A stretch of DNA of 64,000 nucleotides from Poa pratensis (GCA_947311845.1 CAMZMU010000089.1:18232336-18296335), one strand, 5' to 3'; shown: positions 22,758 to 34,177, numbered from the stretch's first letter. Numbers and translations are program-made. Notes: generated by a model not told the origin, from the sequence alone.

Positions 22758-23138
22758 AGGGTATCAGAGCCATACCAGTCCTTGGCGGCGAATTGGACAG
22801 AGAGAGAGACGGGTGGTTGGGCGAGCTCGTAAAATCCCACCCTTCCCCTCCCTGTTCACGGCGGCGGCGTGGAAGCTGTGCGGCGGCGAATTGGCGGCGG
22901 CGATCATTCGGGCACAGATCGGGCGGGCGAGTAAGGTTGCGTGAACACAAGGTTCTCGCAGTAAAATCCCTATGCTCCACCGGATTCGTGTGCTATCGGA
23001 GGTGTCCTACTTCAGATCGGGATTGGGGTGGCTGTGGCTGTAAAATCCCCTTTTCCAAATCTGTGGTACTTCAGGAGTTGGGCGGAATCGAGCGTTGACT
23101 GGACGAGAGCTCACCCCTCTCACTCCGATCTCGATTCC

Positions 23139-26100
23139 ATGGCGGAAGGGACTCGTCTCAAGGGTCAAGTTGCAATCGATAAATTGCAGGAAGAAATGGC
23201 AGAGATTCGTGGTGAATTGACAGAGCTACGGCTCTTGAAGGATGACGTGAAGGAGATACAGAGCGAACTGGTCGCGCTACCGCGCATGGACAAGAAGCTG
23301 GCCGAGATGGAGACATCTCTGCACTCCATGCTCCAACAGATTCTGCGGCAAACAGCACCAGGCAAAAACTTGCCAACTGATCCTTCATCATCAATAACGC
23401 TGGAGCAACCAAAGTTAAGCGAGGCAGGTATGTCATCTGGGCAGAAACCACGACTGCTATCAGCTACGAACTTGCAAGCAGCATTTCAGAGTGTTAGTTC
23501 CACTGCTCTACAGCAAACAGCTACGATACACGCATCTGCTAGCAATACACAAGCAATTTTCACAGATAGCACACTTGTATCGACTGTTCAAGATAACACT
23601 GCGGCTCAGGGTCCTTTTCGGATATCCCCACCTACCATTCCATCACTTGCAGTACCCACACTGCTACCCAAACCCCCTTACTCAATGCAGAATCAAGCTC
23701 CACAACAACAAATGTACACTGGGAATTATGGTCATTATAGCAATTTAGTTGCTCCTCAATACACACCTCCACAGATGTATAATCCAGTCACTGGACAGTT
23801 TATTAGTGGTGGGCAACCGTCTGTGTACCAGTCAAGTGTTCAGCTATATAATGATCAAAGGAACACCTATGCAACTCAGTTAGGTGGTCCATCATATTAT
23901 GCTGAAGCAGTCTTGAAAGGTCCAAGACTGGAAATTCCTTTATTTGCTGGCGACGATCCAATTGGATGGCTCATTGCATGTGAAAAGTTCTTTGACATGA
24001 CTGGGACACCGTATGAGCAGTGGGTGAATCTTGCTACTGGCCATTTCCAGGGCAGAGCTTCAACGTGGCTTAAAAATATATGTGTACCATGGCAGATGGT
24101 TACCTGGCAACAGTTCTGTAATTTGATCGCGGACAGATTTACAGACGCCAATGCACACGAAGCTGTGGAAATGTTACAGAACATCAGGCAGAAAGATACA
24201 GTTGCAACATATATTGACAAATTTGAAGAATGTGTCTCTCTAGTCAAACGGGATCATCCTTACCTCCAGGAGAGTTTCCTCTTGAGTTGTTTTATTGGAG
24301 GTCTCAAGCCAGAAGTGAAGCATGATGTCTCAGGGCAGAGACCAAATAGCCTCCTGGAAAGCTACTGGTATGCGAAAGTTTATGAGAAGGCAGCTACGGC
24401 AAGGAAATTAGCATTCCCTCCTCCACCAGCTAATTTCAGACAGAGACTCCAACCGGTGCAAAACTGGTATAAACCACCAGTGCAGAATAATGTAGCTGCA
24501 GTGGGTACAGCAGCACCAGCACAACCAAATGGGGGAGAACAGAAAACTTGTTGGTACTGTAAAGAACCATGGAATCGTCAGCACAAATGCCGAAACGGCA
24601 GAACCCTTCACATATTACAGGAAATTGAGGATGATTGTGAAGTAATTGAAACTACTGAAGTAGAGCAACAAGCTGAACCAAAATTTCCTACTGCTCCAAA
24701 CACACCCACACAGGACCCAGCACCAACTACCTTGGCGATGGAAATCTCAAGTCATGCCGCAACTGGCATACCTGGAAAGGCAACCTTCTCCTTGCTGGTT
24801 ACAATTGGGGGAAAACGAGCAGTAGCTCTGGTTGACAGCGGATCAACTGACACATTCATTAGTGCACAATTCATTGAACAACATAACTTCCTCACAACAG
24901 CAGCAACACCAACACGTGTGACAGTAACTGGAGGCTCTTATCTAGTGTCAGACGCCAGACTCGACACACAACAGTACAAAATCCAGGGACATACTTTCCA
25001 ATCATCATTCAAGGTTCTCCCACTGAAAACCTTTGATATTATACTGGGGACAGATTGGATATATGAGTATAGCCCGATTGGACTGGATTTGAAAAAGAGA
25101 CAATTGATAGTGACCAAAAATGGCTCTCCCATCACCTTACTGGATCATACGAAGCAGCCACGCATTATTTCAGCAAGGAAAATGAGCAAACTGTGCCAAC
25201 AGAGAGTGCTAGGGTACTTGTTGCAGATAACTCGAAGAGATGCCCCTGATGAAGGTACTTGTGCACTGATCACAACAGTCACACCTGATTGGTTGACTGA
25301 AGTCAAGCTAAGCTATGTTAATGATCCAGATAGTACCAAATTACTGCAGAAACTTGCAACTGACACTGGACATACATATAAATTCACGCTAGTTGATGGG
25401 ATCATTCAATTTCAGCAGCGGATTTATGTGGGAGCAGGTTCTACCCTGAGAACGATACTATTGCACGATTTTCACAACTCAGCAATTGGAGGTCATTCCG
25501 CCAACAGGGCAACCTATCACAGAATTAAAAGGCTGTTTTACTGGCCAGGGCTCAAGAGTAATGTGGAGAAGTACATTGCAGAGTGTCCTACCTGCCAATT
25601 AACCAAACCTGAACATCTCAAGTCACCTGGTCTGCTCAAACCAATTCCATTCCCAGATATGGCTTGGATGAAATGGTTATCTCTGGCGGAATATTGTTAC
25701 AACACTTCTTATCACACATCTCTCAAGCTCACTCCTTTTCAAGCACTTTATGGATATCCTCCACCCATGATTGGTGAATTGGCAATTCCAGAGCATATCG
25801 CTCCCGAGGCTCTTAGTACACTGACAGATCGAACCAAGATGATGCCTACTCTCAAGGAAAACCTTCTTCAAGCTCAACACCGCATGAAATACTTTGCAGA
25901 TATGCATCGCTCAGAGCGCTCCTTTGAAGTTGGTGAGATGGCTTATTTGAAGATTCAACCCTACCGCCAAAATGCTTTTGGCCTTCGTGGGTCCTTGAAG
26001 CTCAGGTCTAAGTACTATGGCCCTTACAAGATCATCGCTAAAGTTGGAGATCTTTCCTACAAACTCCAGCTCCCGGATGAAGCAGAAATTCACCCAGTTT

Positions 26101-26345
26101 TTCATGTGAGTCAACTCAAACACCATCTGGGAAAGAATGCGATCCCATTACCTCGAGTTCCATCTGTCACTCCTACAGGGATGATCAAGACAGAACCATT
26201 CAAAGTCCTCCAGCGTCGAGTTATTCAGAGAAACAAGAAACCCGCAGCACAATGGCTCATTCACTGGGAGAACTTGCCAGCTGAAGATGCGACCTGGGAG
26301 GATGTACCGTTCATCACCAAGACGTTTCCTTCATTTTCACCTTGA
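23139..26345 (+). CDS. Gag-protease-IN(N)-chromodomain polyprotein lacking RT
   Basis: 1068 codons from the ATG at 23139 (an in-frame GTG lies upstream; the ATG is preferred). In order: an N-terminal coiled coil, a Gln-rich linker, Gag (PLFAGDDPIGWLIACEKFF, ASTWLKN), a zinc knuckle (CWYCKEPWNRQHKC), an aspartic protease (ALVDSGSTDTFI; ILGTDW flap-region partner), an integrase H-H-C-C zinc domain (HDF...GGH...CPTCQ), the integrase C-terminal end (AEYCYNTSYHTSLKLTPFQ) and a chromodomain (AQWLIHWENLPAEDATWEDV). Reverse transcriptase and RNase H are gone between protease and integrase. The integrase core is cut between PFPDMAW and KWLSLAEYCYN, removing its D, D and E. The frame stays open across both deletions, as expected if the deleted form is itself propagated. 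Confidence 0.92.
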   Translation: MAEGTRLKGQVAIDKLQEEMAEIRGELTELRLLKDDVKEIQSELVALPRMDKKLAEMETSLHSMLQQILRQTAPGKNLPTDPSSSITLEQPKLSEAGMSSGQKPRLLSATNLQAAFQSVSSTALQQTATIHASASNTQAIFTDSTLVSTVQDNTAAQGPFRISPPTIPSLAVPTLLPKPPYSMQNQAPQQQMYTGNYGHYSNLVAPQYTPPQMYNPVTGQFISGGQPSVYQSSVQLYNDQRNTYATQLGGPSYYAEAVLKGPRLEIPLFAGDDPIGWLIACEKFFDMTGTPYEQWVNLATGHFQGRASTWLKNICVPWQMVTWQQFCNLIADRFTDANAHEAVEMLQNIRQKDTVATYIDKFEECVSLVKRDHPYLQESFLLSCFIGGLKPEVKHDVSGQRPNSLLESYWYAKVYEKAATARKLAFPPPPANFRQRLQPVQNWYKPPVQNNVAAVGTAAPAQPNGGEQKTCWYCKEPWNRQHKCRNGRTLHILQEIEDDCEVIETTEVEQQAEPKFPTAPNTPTQDPAPTTLAMEISSHAATGIPGKATFSLLVTIGGKRAVALVDSGSTDTFISAQFIEQHNFLTTAATPTRVTVTGGSYLVSDARLDTQQYKIQGHTFQSSFKVLPLKTFDIILGTDWIYEYSPIGLDLKKRQLIVTKNGSPITLLDHTKQPRIISARKMSKLCQQRVLGYLLQITRRDAPDEGTCALITTVTPDWLTEVKLSYVNDPDSTKLLQKLATDTGHTYKFTLVDGIIQFQQRIYVGAGSTLRTILLHDFHNSAIGGHSANRATYHRIKRLFYWPGLKSNVEKYIAECPTCQLTKPEHLKSPGLLKPIPFPDMAWMKWLSLAEYCYNTSYHTSLKLTPFQALYGYPPPMIGELAIPEHIAPEALSTLTDRTKMMPTLKENLLQAQHRMKYFADMHRSERSFEVGEMAYLKIQPYRQNAFGLRGSLKLRSKYYGPYKIIAKVGDLSYKLQLPDEAEIHPVFHVSQLKHHLGKNAIPLPRVPSVTPTGMIKTEPFKVLQRRVIQRNKKPAAQWLIHWENLPAEDATWEDVPFITKTFPSFSP

Positions 26346-26374
26346 GGGCAAGGTGTGTTTCAAGCGGGGGGCAC

Positions 26375-26724
26375 TGTCAGGACCCGAGACTGACAGAGAA
26401 GCTATCTACCAAGAGTGCAGAAGACGGACGGCTGGGATGGACGCTGGGATCGTTACAAGAATCGTGCGGCTGAGATGTCTTTGTTTGCTTTACTGTTTAT
26501 CTCCTCCCTTGCTGTGACTCGCTGGTATCCTATAAACCAGGTGTAGGTAGTAGAGAGAACTAGGAAGAAGAAAAAACAAGCCGTATGCTTTAGAGTAGCT
26601 TAGCTAGGTTTTGATCCTCCTCACATGTATCGCTGAGACTCATATCATCCCTCTATCAGTAAAGTTGTGAGCGTTGAGTCCCAATTTCTGAATCAATTTT
26701 GGATCGATTGTTGAGCTCCTGTCA
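26375..26724 (+). repeat. 3' LTR
   Basis: 350 bp, apparently identical to the 5' LTR and followed by the CTCTG duplication, after which the PPR frame resumes. Confidence 0.93.
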
Positions 26725-28002
26725 CTCTGCTCGTCCTTACTCAAGTCCTACGCCGCCTCCGGCCGCCTGGCCTCCGCGCGTCTGCTGTTCGACGAAACGC
26801 CCCGCAGGGACATCCCGCTATGGAACACCCTCGTCTCCGCCTGCGCGCGTTCCGGTCAACCCCAGCACGCCCTGCTCGCTGCGTCCGCCATGGTGCGCGC
26901 GGGCTCCCGGCCCAACAACCTCTCCGTCACGAGCCTCTTGTCCGCGTGCGCGCAGCTGAGGAGTCTGGTGCACGGGAGAGAGCTCCACGGCTACGCCGTG
27001 AGGTCCCTCTTCTTGATCTTCGCGTTCTCAATGCGCTGGTAAGCATGTATGGGAGATGCAGGCGGCTTGCTGAAGTGAACAGGGTGTTCGCCAGCATGGG
27101 AGATACCAAGAGCGTGGTCTCTTGGACCTGCATGATCAATGCTTGCTGCGAGAATGGACGCCCGGCAGAGGCGTTGGAAGTGTTCAAGGAGATGAGGCTT
27201 GCCGTTGTCAAGGTCGATGAGGTCACCCTGCTTGCGGTCATCTCGGCGTGCACAAAACTGGACTGTACGTCGGAGCTGGGGGAGTGGGTGGAGGAGTATG
27301 CATGTGAGAATGGCTTCTTGGAGAACACCCGCGTCGCCAATGCGCTCATCATATGCATGGTAAGATGGGAAGGGTCAAGAGGTCATCTGAGATATTTGAC
27401 TCGATCAGTATGAGGACTGTGGTCTCGTGGACAGCCATGATACAGGCGCTCGCTGTGCATGGACATGGGGTGGCTGCCCTTGTCCGTTTTCGAAGATGCT
27501 CAGACAAGGGTTCTGGCCTGATGAGGTTATCTTCTTGAGCGTGATCAATGCTTGCGGCCACTCCAGGCTAGCGAGTGAAGGACGGCAGTTGTTCAAGTCC
27601 ATGGTCGAAGAGTATCACATCACACCATGGATGGAGCACTATGGAGGCATGGTGGACCTTTTGTGCAGATCTGGCATGTTGGATGAGGCGTTTGAGTTCG
27701 TCCTGGCCATGCCTGTGAAGCCTGATCCTGTAATATGGCGTGTATTGGCTGGAGCATGTCGTGATCACGGAGATATCAGTTTAGCGAGGAAGGTGATTGA
27801 TCACGCAATCAAAATGGAGCCCGACCATGAGGGGAATTATGTGCTTGCGTCTAACTTATATGCTGCCAATGAGAATTGGGGACATGTTGTGGATGTAAGG
27901 GTGGAGATGGGTGCAAGGAAAGATACGTCAAGATGCAGTTCTGCTATGTCTTCCATTGAAGTCAATGGTGCAGAAATCAATGGTGAAGAAAACGCAGAAA
28001 GC

Positions 28003-30345
28003 TTCTCTTCTACACAACACCTGTAACTTTTCAGACTCCACTACTATAAGATATGCTTGAGGTACAATCATGATTTTTATTTCTGCTACTAGCTAGCACC
28101 CAAAATTGTACAAGTTTCTATGCAAATCTAGATCAACCTAATGAAAGAATTCGATATATTTTGTACTCTTGTGCTAAATATGCAAAAAGGTTGGCTGTTT
28201 GTCAAATTGGAATACCAGTGTGGTGAACTCTTCTTATCAGACATACGTCAAACTGTCAACACGCCTGTCCTCAGAACAATTTGGAAATATCATGTTGGTA
28301 TCCATTCTATCACTCGTTGATTAGTAGTCCGAGGTCATGATCATATCGATGTCTCTAATATAATTGATAACCTCACACCCAAACGACCAGGTATAGTAGT
28401 CATTTCTGTATGTGGGCATTTTTTTCCTCCAACACACAAAAGCATTTCACGTCGTTCTAACACTCGGCCACAGGCGAAAAGCTACCCTAATTGCTAGCGA
28501 TTGGCGAGATCCAAACTAAGAAAAGACGAACCCAAAAATGAAGAAAGAATGTGACAGTCCTCACCAAGCGACCGGCATCAAGCCCTTGCGCTTCGACCTC
28601 AACATAACGAGGATCATATGATTTTAAATAGCCCACTTTAGCAGATAAATTAATAATCGGTGTACTACTTTCTTTATTACTGTTGTGTGGATGCATCTTC
28701 TGTAAGTTGATCTTCCCACTAAAAAGCAGTTAAACATAGCGTCACCGGGTTGACAGAGTCCTAGGCCACTGGTTTTTGTCCCTAATATATGGATATTCCC
28801 ACAAAAATTGACACCTCGCATCATGATTTCTTGGGGTTTAGAGATGAAACATGCATACTGTCAGCGACAAATGGCTACAAGCACATCGCCATTGCCGACT
28901 TCGGCATATCAGCTGAGTCGAACACTTGACCATGTCAGCCGCTACGCTGCATCATCGACAAGTGGCGGCATAGATCTGTTCTTCCTAGGTTACAGAAGAT
29001 CGGCCTTAAAGAGTTTGGATGGTCACGCTCGGGCTAGTTCTATGCAAGGTCCCTGGTTAGTCACCCATGGCACAATATTTTCACAGGTTTAGTCAGCCAA
29101 CAACGATGGCAAGAAACAAAGCCTGTAACTTAGATCATGTTTCCCTGGGCATACTATTGTTTGTTTGTCTGTGGGCGTACGTAACAGGGGACTGAAAGAG
29201 ACAGCTTGGCTAACTTGTTAAAAAAAATGTAGTTCCTGGGAGGAATCGTTCATAGGTTTTGGGTGTGGTTTTTGTCGCCAGTTTCACGTCTCTACTGGTA
29301 TTATTAGTATTTCTTCGTGTTGATAGAGACGTTGCAGATATCTCACTAGCAGCTTAGCTAGTAGGGTATAGTGGCCAATGAGATGAATGGGTTCTGGAAG
29401 CAGTTCTTGTTAGGCAAACCAACTTACAAAACTAACAGCCTAGCCTATATATCTAAGAACTAGCATGATGCTACTGGCCCAGGTTTTTGCGGTTGCTGTA
29501 CCCAGCCTGCCGGTGACATGGATGGGGCTGCACAGTTCTGGTTAACCAACCTGTAAGGCTCAAGGTAAACTAACTTATATTGGGGTCCGTTTGCCTGTTG
29601 CATCTTCTACCTGAACATCTGGATTATATTCGAATTTGATTGGCAAGACACTCCATTGGTTCGGAATTACGTGATGTTTTAGATGGCATGCTTTGTGGAT
29701 GTACCATTAGACTGTATATAAATAGGTTTAACTTTATTTAGAAAAAATAAAATATATTATATTCATTTGCCAAATCCAGTACTTTGTTACATATGTATAA
29801 TGAAAAAATTAAGGAGTCTGATTGTACATTTTTAGGACGTCATTTATTTTTGAATAGGTAAGACAAGAGCGTTTAATTGTCATTTGTCAGATAGTAGAAT
29901 AGATGGGTGAACATTTGGATTTATCCGGTGGGTATTGTTTCGCTCGTCGGAAAAGGAAACTAAGTAAATGTTAGTTGGGGTGGCAGCTTCGCATTACAGG
30001 ATGGAGAGTGACATCCACACAGCAGCCCGGCCCCACACTCCCCTCCTGTCTTAACACTATCTAATTAGTTAATCATCAGCTTTTCCCGCAGATTACTATA
30101 AATTAATCCTATGCGCGCAAAGTCAAATGAATTTTCTATTAGCTCCACTTGCCTAGCTACTTGCCTGCGGATGCGGAGTCCAGAGATATGTCAGACCAAG
30201 ACCTCAAGAAGCAATCAAGCTGGAGTGCTGGACCAATGGCTCTTACCCAGTTAACCTACCTATTCATGTTTTTTTTTGAATGGTTATTATTCATGTTATT
30301 ATCATTATCTTTACAGTCTACAGATCCGATATAGTAGGAGATGTA
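28003..30345 (+). repeat. Segmental duplication, copy A (PPR 3' flank)
   Basis: Several blocks here recur in the same order further right. 28003-28462 matches 37792-38262, 28700-29020 matches 40415-40735, 29030-29700 matches 40740-41660, and 29900-30345 matches 42300-42790 and 44830-45310. Identity by eye is roughly 70-90% with many indels. No protein domain was recognised in the blocks. Stretches such as LSATNGYKHIAIADFGIS are open but unassigned. Confidence 0.75.
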
Positions 30346-30356
30346 ATCATTTTAAG

Positions 30357-30625
30357 AGCATGGTGGATGCAGGTGGCTTGCTGAAGTGAGCACCTTATTC
30401 GTCAGCAGGCAAATATGATGAGCATGGTCTCTCGGACCTGCATGATCACTGCTTGCTGCGAGAATGGACGCCCAGGTGGAGGTGTCCAAGGAGACGAGGC
30501 TTGTCGTCGTCAAGATCAATCAGGTCACCTGCTCGTGGTCATCTCCGGTGTGCACAAATGGATTGTACATCAGAGTGGGGAGTGGGTATAGGAATATGTA
30601 TGTGAGAATGGCTTCTTGGAGGATA
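30357..30625 (+). pseudogene. PPR gene fragment (second copy)
   Basis: Matches 27055-27330 of the PPR pseudogene (TGCATGATCACTGCTTGCTG, GAGAATGGACGCCC and following), with many small indels. It begins right after the copy-A block, as expected for the next unit of a tandem duplication. Its continuation is found only at 36462, beyond a foreign insert. Confidence 0.8.
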
Positions 30626-30639
30626 GGTTAAGACGCGGA

Positions 30640-31420
30640 AAACAAACTGCTCAAAAGGAGATCTCAACAACATTGTCTGCTATCAGTGCGGTGAGAATGG
30701 CCATTACCCCACAAATTGCCCTGAAGATGACATGCCCAGAAGGGTTAGAAGCAACAAATATGACAAGCAGAAGTACATAAGAGTTCCTGCATCAAATTCA
30801 AGACAACACTCAAGAAACAGATGCAGGAGCAGGGCCTACATTGTTGAAGAGCATCCCTAAAGTTGTCGCCAGAAGAATACAAGCAATACCTTTGTCGTCG
30901 TGGGAATCAGAAGATGCTATTGCTTGGCATCAGACAAAAACGGTTTCTTATCCGTCAGATCGGCATATCACCTGGAATGGCAGCACCACTTTTGTAGCCG
31001 AGCTCATAGAAGAGATGAGGCAGTGGGTCCAGGATAAACCCAGTTTGGGAGAAATTTCAGAAGCGATTTGTACCTGCGGAAGTGAAAATGTTGGCGAGCT
31101 CTTCATAGCATTATTCCGTACATGTATACCCTCACAAACTGTCACATTGGTGGCAGTCGGCGATGCCCAGAGTGTATATATGGGGAGCAGAAGACATGGC
31201 TCATATGTTGTTTAAGTGTGACAGATCACGAAAAACTTGGCAAGCTCCCAATCTTGATGATGGAGTTCAACGGGCGACCGGGGTGGATAAATCGGGAAGC
31301 ACAATAGTGTAACACTTGTTGATATCGCAGTTTGGTAGTGCATCAAAACTTTCTCATTGCATGGACCGTGGTAGATAAATCGGATAGCTCCCAATACATG
31401 AGAGCACTAGAAAATCAGGA
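30640..31420 (+). mobile_element. Degenerate LINE remnant
   Basis: Starts with a zinc knuckle (CYQCGENGHYPTNC, C-x2-C-x4-H-x4-C). After frame changes it shows AIAWHQTKT and SVRSAYHLEW, the zone before the ORF2 zinc-binding motif. CHIGGSRRCPECIYG then AHMLFKCDRSRKTW is the motif itself. ORF1 and ORF2 ends are joined with most of the element missing. Multiple stops; not active. Confidence 0.6.
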
Positions 31421-32109
31421 GATGTGTGTGGTTTGATGAAGCACATGTGTTTTTATTTCCACAATTAGTGTACAATGTTATGTGACCTTGATTGCTATAT
31501 GCTTGTGATATTAAAGGTTTGCATGGTTTTTCAAAGCATCAGGATTCACAGACCCAAGTTCCTGAAACCCATCTAGGGTTCCGTCCCCTCGCCAGCGACG
31601 CTATCAGTCCGCTCCGTCTTCGGTGGCCTTAGGGCCTTGGAGGCGTGGCGGATCACAGTCTCTCGCTTGCGGGAGGGTTTCCATTCTTTGTTTAGGTTTT
31701 TTCAGTGTTTTCTTTGAGATGGTGAGACGGCGGTTACATCTTGAAGTTATAATAAGGTCCTCTGGTTCTATCCTTACTCCGGTGGTGTGGCTAGCGCCAG
31801 TGAAGGGCGCGTGGAGGCGTGTGTCCGGCGAATCTAGTGAGATCCATTTTTGTGTTTGTCAGTGTGGTTGCATGTTTGGCTCTTTCGATCTACGGTTGTC
31901 ATCATTAGCGATGATTACTGCTCCGGTGTGTTGGTCACGACGACTTTCCGTCTGTCTTCTACAACAAGCTCTATTACAACAAGCTTTACCTTACTCCGTT
32001 AAGGGAGGGGTGAGGACAGTAGCGCGCTTTCGGCTCGCTTCAGCGTTTATTACTTTTAGGATATCCAACGCATTACCCTAACCAAGTCGGGATCGGATCG
32101 TCGCGCGCC
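31421..32109 (+). other. LINE-leader-like sequence, no gene
   Basis: 31560-32080 is GT-rich, with TAGGGTTCCGTCCCCTCGCC and following phrases typical of non-LTR leaders in cereals. It lies just before the DUF3615-like gene and may serve as its promoter region. No domain. Confidence 0.35.
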
Positions 32110-34177
32110 ATGGCCGATAAGGAAAGCCAAGGCCAAGGCAAGTAAAAGCAAACGCGGTGTAAGGAGGCGGAAAGAGTGATCGATCCTCGCCGCGCGGATA
32201 CGATCGAGGCGATGAAGACCTACTATAGCGCCGTCGTCGGCGCCGCATCGAGTGAGGAGGGGCCTCGTCAACGCGAACCAGTGGTTGGGTACCCCGTGCC
32301 GTTTTTCCCGGAGGCGCCTCGCCGCGCCTGCAGCTGGCTGCCCTTCTTCCGACGGGATCCCGAGCACATCCGTGCCGCTAAGGCGCTGAAAGCTGAGCAT
32401 GATGAGTTCTTCAGGTAATTTAGTCAGGCGGCCCCTCCGTCCAACTCGATGGATTCAGTATTTTCGTACTACTACTGTTTCATTGATCCGTGTACATGTC
32501 CTATATATGTATGTTAGGCGGAAGATCCCACGCTCGCAAATCAGAGCTATGAATCGCAAGACTGTGCTGCAATGCCTTGAGTGGTACAACTCCAAGCATC
32601 CGGTTTGTGATACATTCTTCCTTACTCGATCAATTTTTCATTGAAAAAAATTGATCACTAATGCATAAAAAGCTGGAAATTATGTTAGTGGATTTGTCAT
32701 GAAAAAGTACTTCCATATAATTAAATTTAAGGGGATCTCGCTCAGCGATAACTATAGCAAATGTGTGTATAGGAGACAGTAGTAATAATTAAGTGAAGTC
32801 AGTCATCGATGCTTCTTTGTTTCGTTTTGTTTGACCTTGCTAACTTTACCAATGTGTTTTTTCCATGATTCTTTGGTTGATTAGGATGATCAGTACGAAC
32901 CTGCCCCTGGTAAGGTGACCAGACGCTGGCTACCTAACAAGTCCCTTATATGGACTCATGGCAACTTTGTGGCTCGTCGGAAACGCTCTGGCTGCTTCTC
33001 CTTCTTCCCCGCTCCAAGAACTCTCTTCTTTTTTGAGCTCCTTGATAGACACAAAGGTGCCGATGAAGTTATCACATGCACCCCCATAGGTTTGTGTCTA
33101 CTTGCTAGCAGCTTGATGCACCACCTCTCTGTTGTCATGACCTGCATAAACATATGTTTCCGCTGGAAGATCTTATTCTCTTTTGTCATTGCCAAGCATA
33201 TGTATTATGTACTTCAAATAAACATTAGGTTTTCATCAAAAGACATGCCATCATGTAGAGAAATCTACTGCTAGATCCCTGACATTTTTTTTTGACGGAA
33301 AGGCAGGGGCCTGCTTTTCTTATTTCATATAGAAGAGGAGTACAATATGTACAAAGAGCCGAAAGTAAAAAAGGGCACAAAGCTAAGCTAGCTAGCTCTA
33401 GATCCCTGACATTTCATTCACCTTAATATAGACAGTATACTACTCTACAAAAGAAGTGCCCTTGAGAGACCAACTGTTTCAAACTTCTTTAGGATAGGCA
33501 TAACTAATGGTATTTTCCTTTTCTTTTCCTGGGTTGGGCAAAAGTGTACGAAGTTGCCGTGTAATTTCCTTGGAAACAAGAGAAAGGATTATGACTGCCA
33601 TTTGAAAAGACGCTGCTGCCATTTTTATTAGACTTTCTACGTACACAACCCAAGCTCCTAGTACGATGACCTAAGCTATGCGGATATTCAACGAAAGTTG
33701 TTGCATATTGATGAACCTGATTTGTCTAAGCTGATTCGTTTTAAAGATAGATAAGCAAGCTGTTTAAGTCGTTTGCTATTACAGCATGTTCTTCATCACT
33801 GAATATGGTCTATCCATTCTTGGCAGATGAACCAGTTACCGAAGCATACACTTTCCTTGGTTTCCCTCTTGGGTGGGGCACTCGTCGTCATGGTGGAGGT
33901 CTCTCTCTCTCTCTGCACTCTACAAATGTACAATCGCTCTCTTACATTTTTCTGTTGTTGTCTGCCCCTGTGTTTATTTTGTTCAGCCGACTGCGTTTGC
34001 AAAACATGCTACCGTCAATTTCATGTTCCACATATTGGTCTGAAGAGGACGTGTGCATGTGGAAATAGCAAGGTGGAGAGTGTATGTAAAATGTGCTACC
34101 TTCACTCATGTGTGCTGCATCCAGTCAGAGGAGGATTCACTTTCGGCCAAGAGAACTTTCCCAAGAGTTATTGGTAG
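32110..34177 (+). CDS. DUF3615-like grass protein, five exons
   Basis: Function unknown. Exons joined in phase: up to 32414, 32518-32602, 32885-33089, 33827-33898 and 33987-34177 (stop TAG). The ATG at 32110 opens a frame that hits an in-frame TAA after eleven codons. A usable start is the ATG at 32212, giving about 251 residues. Recognisable parts are CLEWYNSKHP (exon 2), FFELLDRHKGADEVITC (exon 3) and a Cys-rich C-terminus (CVCKTC, CACG, CKMCYLHSCVLHP), which resembles the end of DUF3615 proteins and may bind zinc. Intron 3 carries a retroposon. A CACTA element begins 22 bp after the stop and probably supplies or displaces the 3' UTR. The family call is from pattern only. Confidence 0.65.
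33288..33397 (-). mobile_element. Very short non-LTR retroposon with 17-bp duplication
   Basis: 110 bp in intron 3 of the DUF3615-like gene, flanked by exact repeats CTAGATCCCTGACATTT (33271-33287 and 33398-33414). The T run at its left end is the tail on the minus strand. The 3' sequence GGCCCCTGCCTTTCCGTC resembles cereal LINE ends, so it is a severely 5'-truncated LINE. Confidence 0.8.

Larger units (their letters stand above)
22408..26724 (+). mobile_element. Complete non-autonomous Ty3/gypsy chromovirus
   Basis: 4317 bp with 350-bp LTRs (TG...CA), a 5-bp target duplication CTCTG (22403-22407 and 26725-26729), a Met-tRNA-type primer-binding site just after the left LTR (GGTATCAGAGCC) and a purine tract (AAGCGGGGGGCAC) before the right LTR. 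I compared the two LTRs by eye over their whole length and saw no difference, so insertion was very recent. The single ORF encodes Gag, protease, an integrase zinc-binding domain and a chromodomain, but no reverse transcriptase, RNase H or integrase catalytic triad. It must have been mobilised by enzymes supplied in trans. Confidence 0.93.
22280..28026 (+). pseudogene. PPR protein gene (PLS class, E domain), disrupted
   Basis: PLS-type pentatricopeptide repeat proteins bind organellar RNA, often for C-to-U editing. The ATG at 22280 begins a GC-rich single-exon frame whose pieces show repeated PPR signatures: LHAHALKLGF, SYAASGRLASARLLFDETP, WNTLVSACARSG, NALVSMYGRCRRLAEVNRVF, VVSWTAMIQAL. An E domain is present (VIWRVLAGACRDHGDISLAR, YVLASNLYAANENWG). 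A 4.3 kb LTR retrotransposon splits codon 43 at 22407. Independent frameshifts lie near 27005, 27350 and 27490. The product is short for the class and no DYW motif is seen. The lesions outside the transposon show the gene was already dying, or died later. Confidence 0.85.

Noticed and set aside
22408..26724. Integrated plant virus
   Set aside because: LTRs, PBS, Gag, protease and chromodomain identify a gypsy retrotransposon; no movement or envelope protein.
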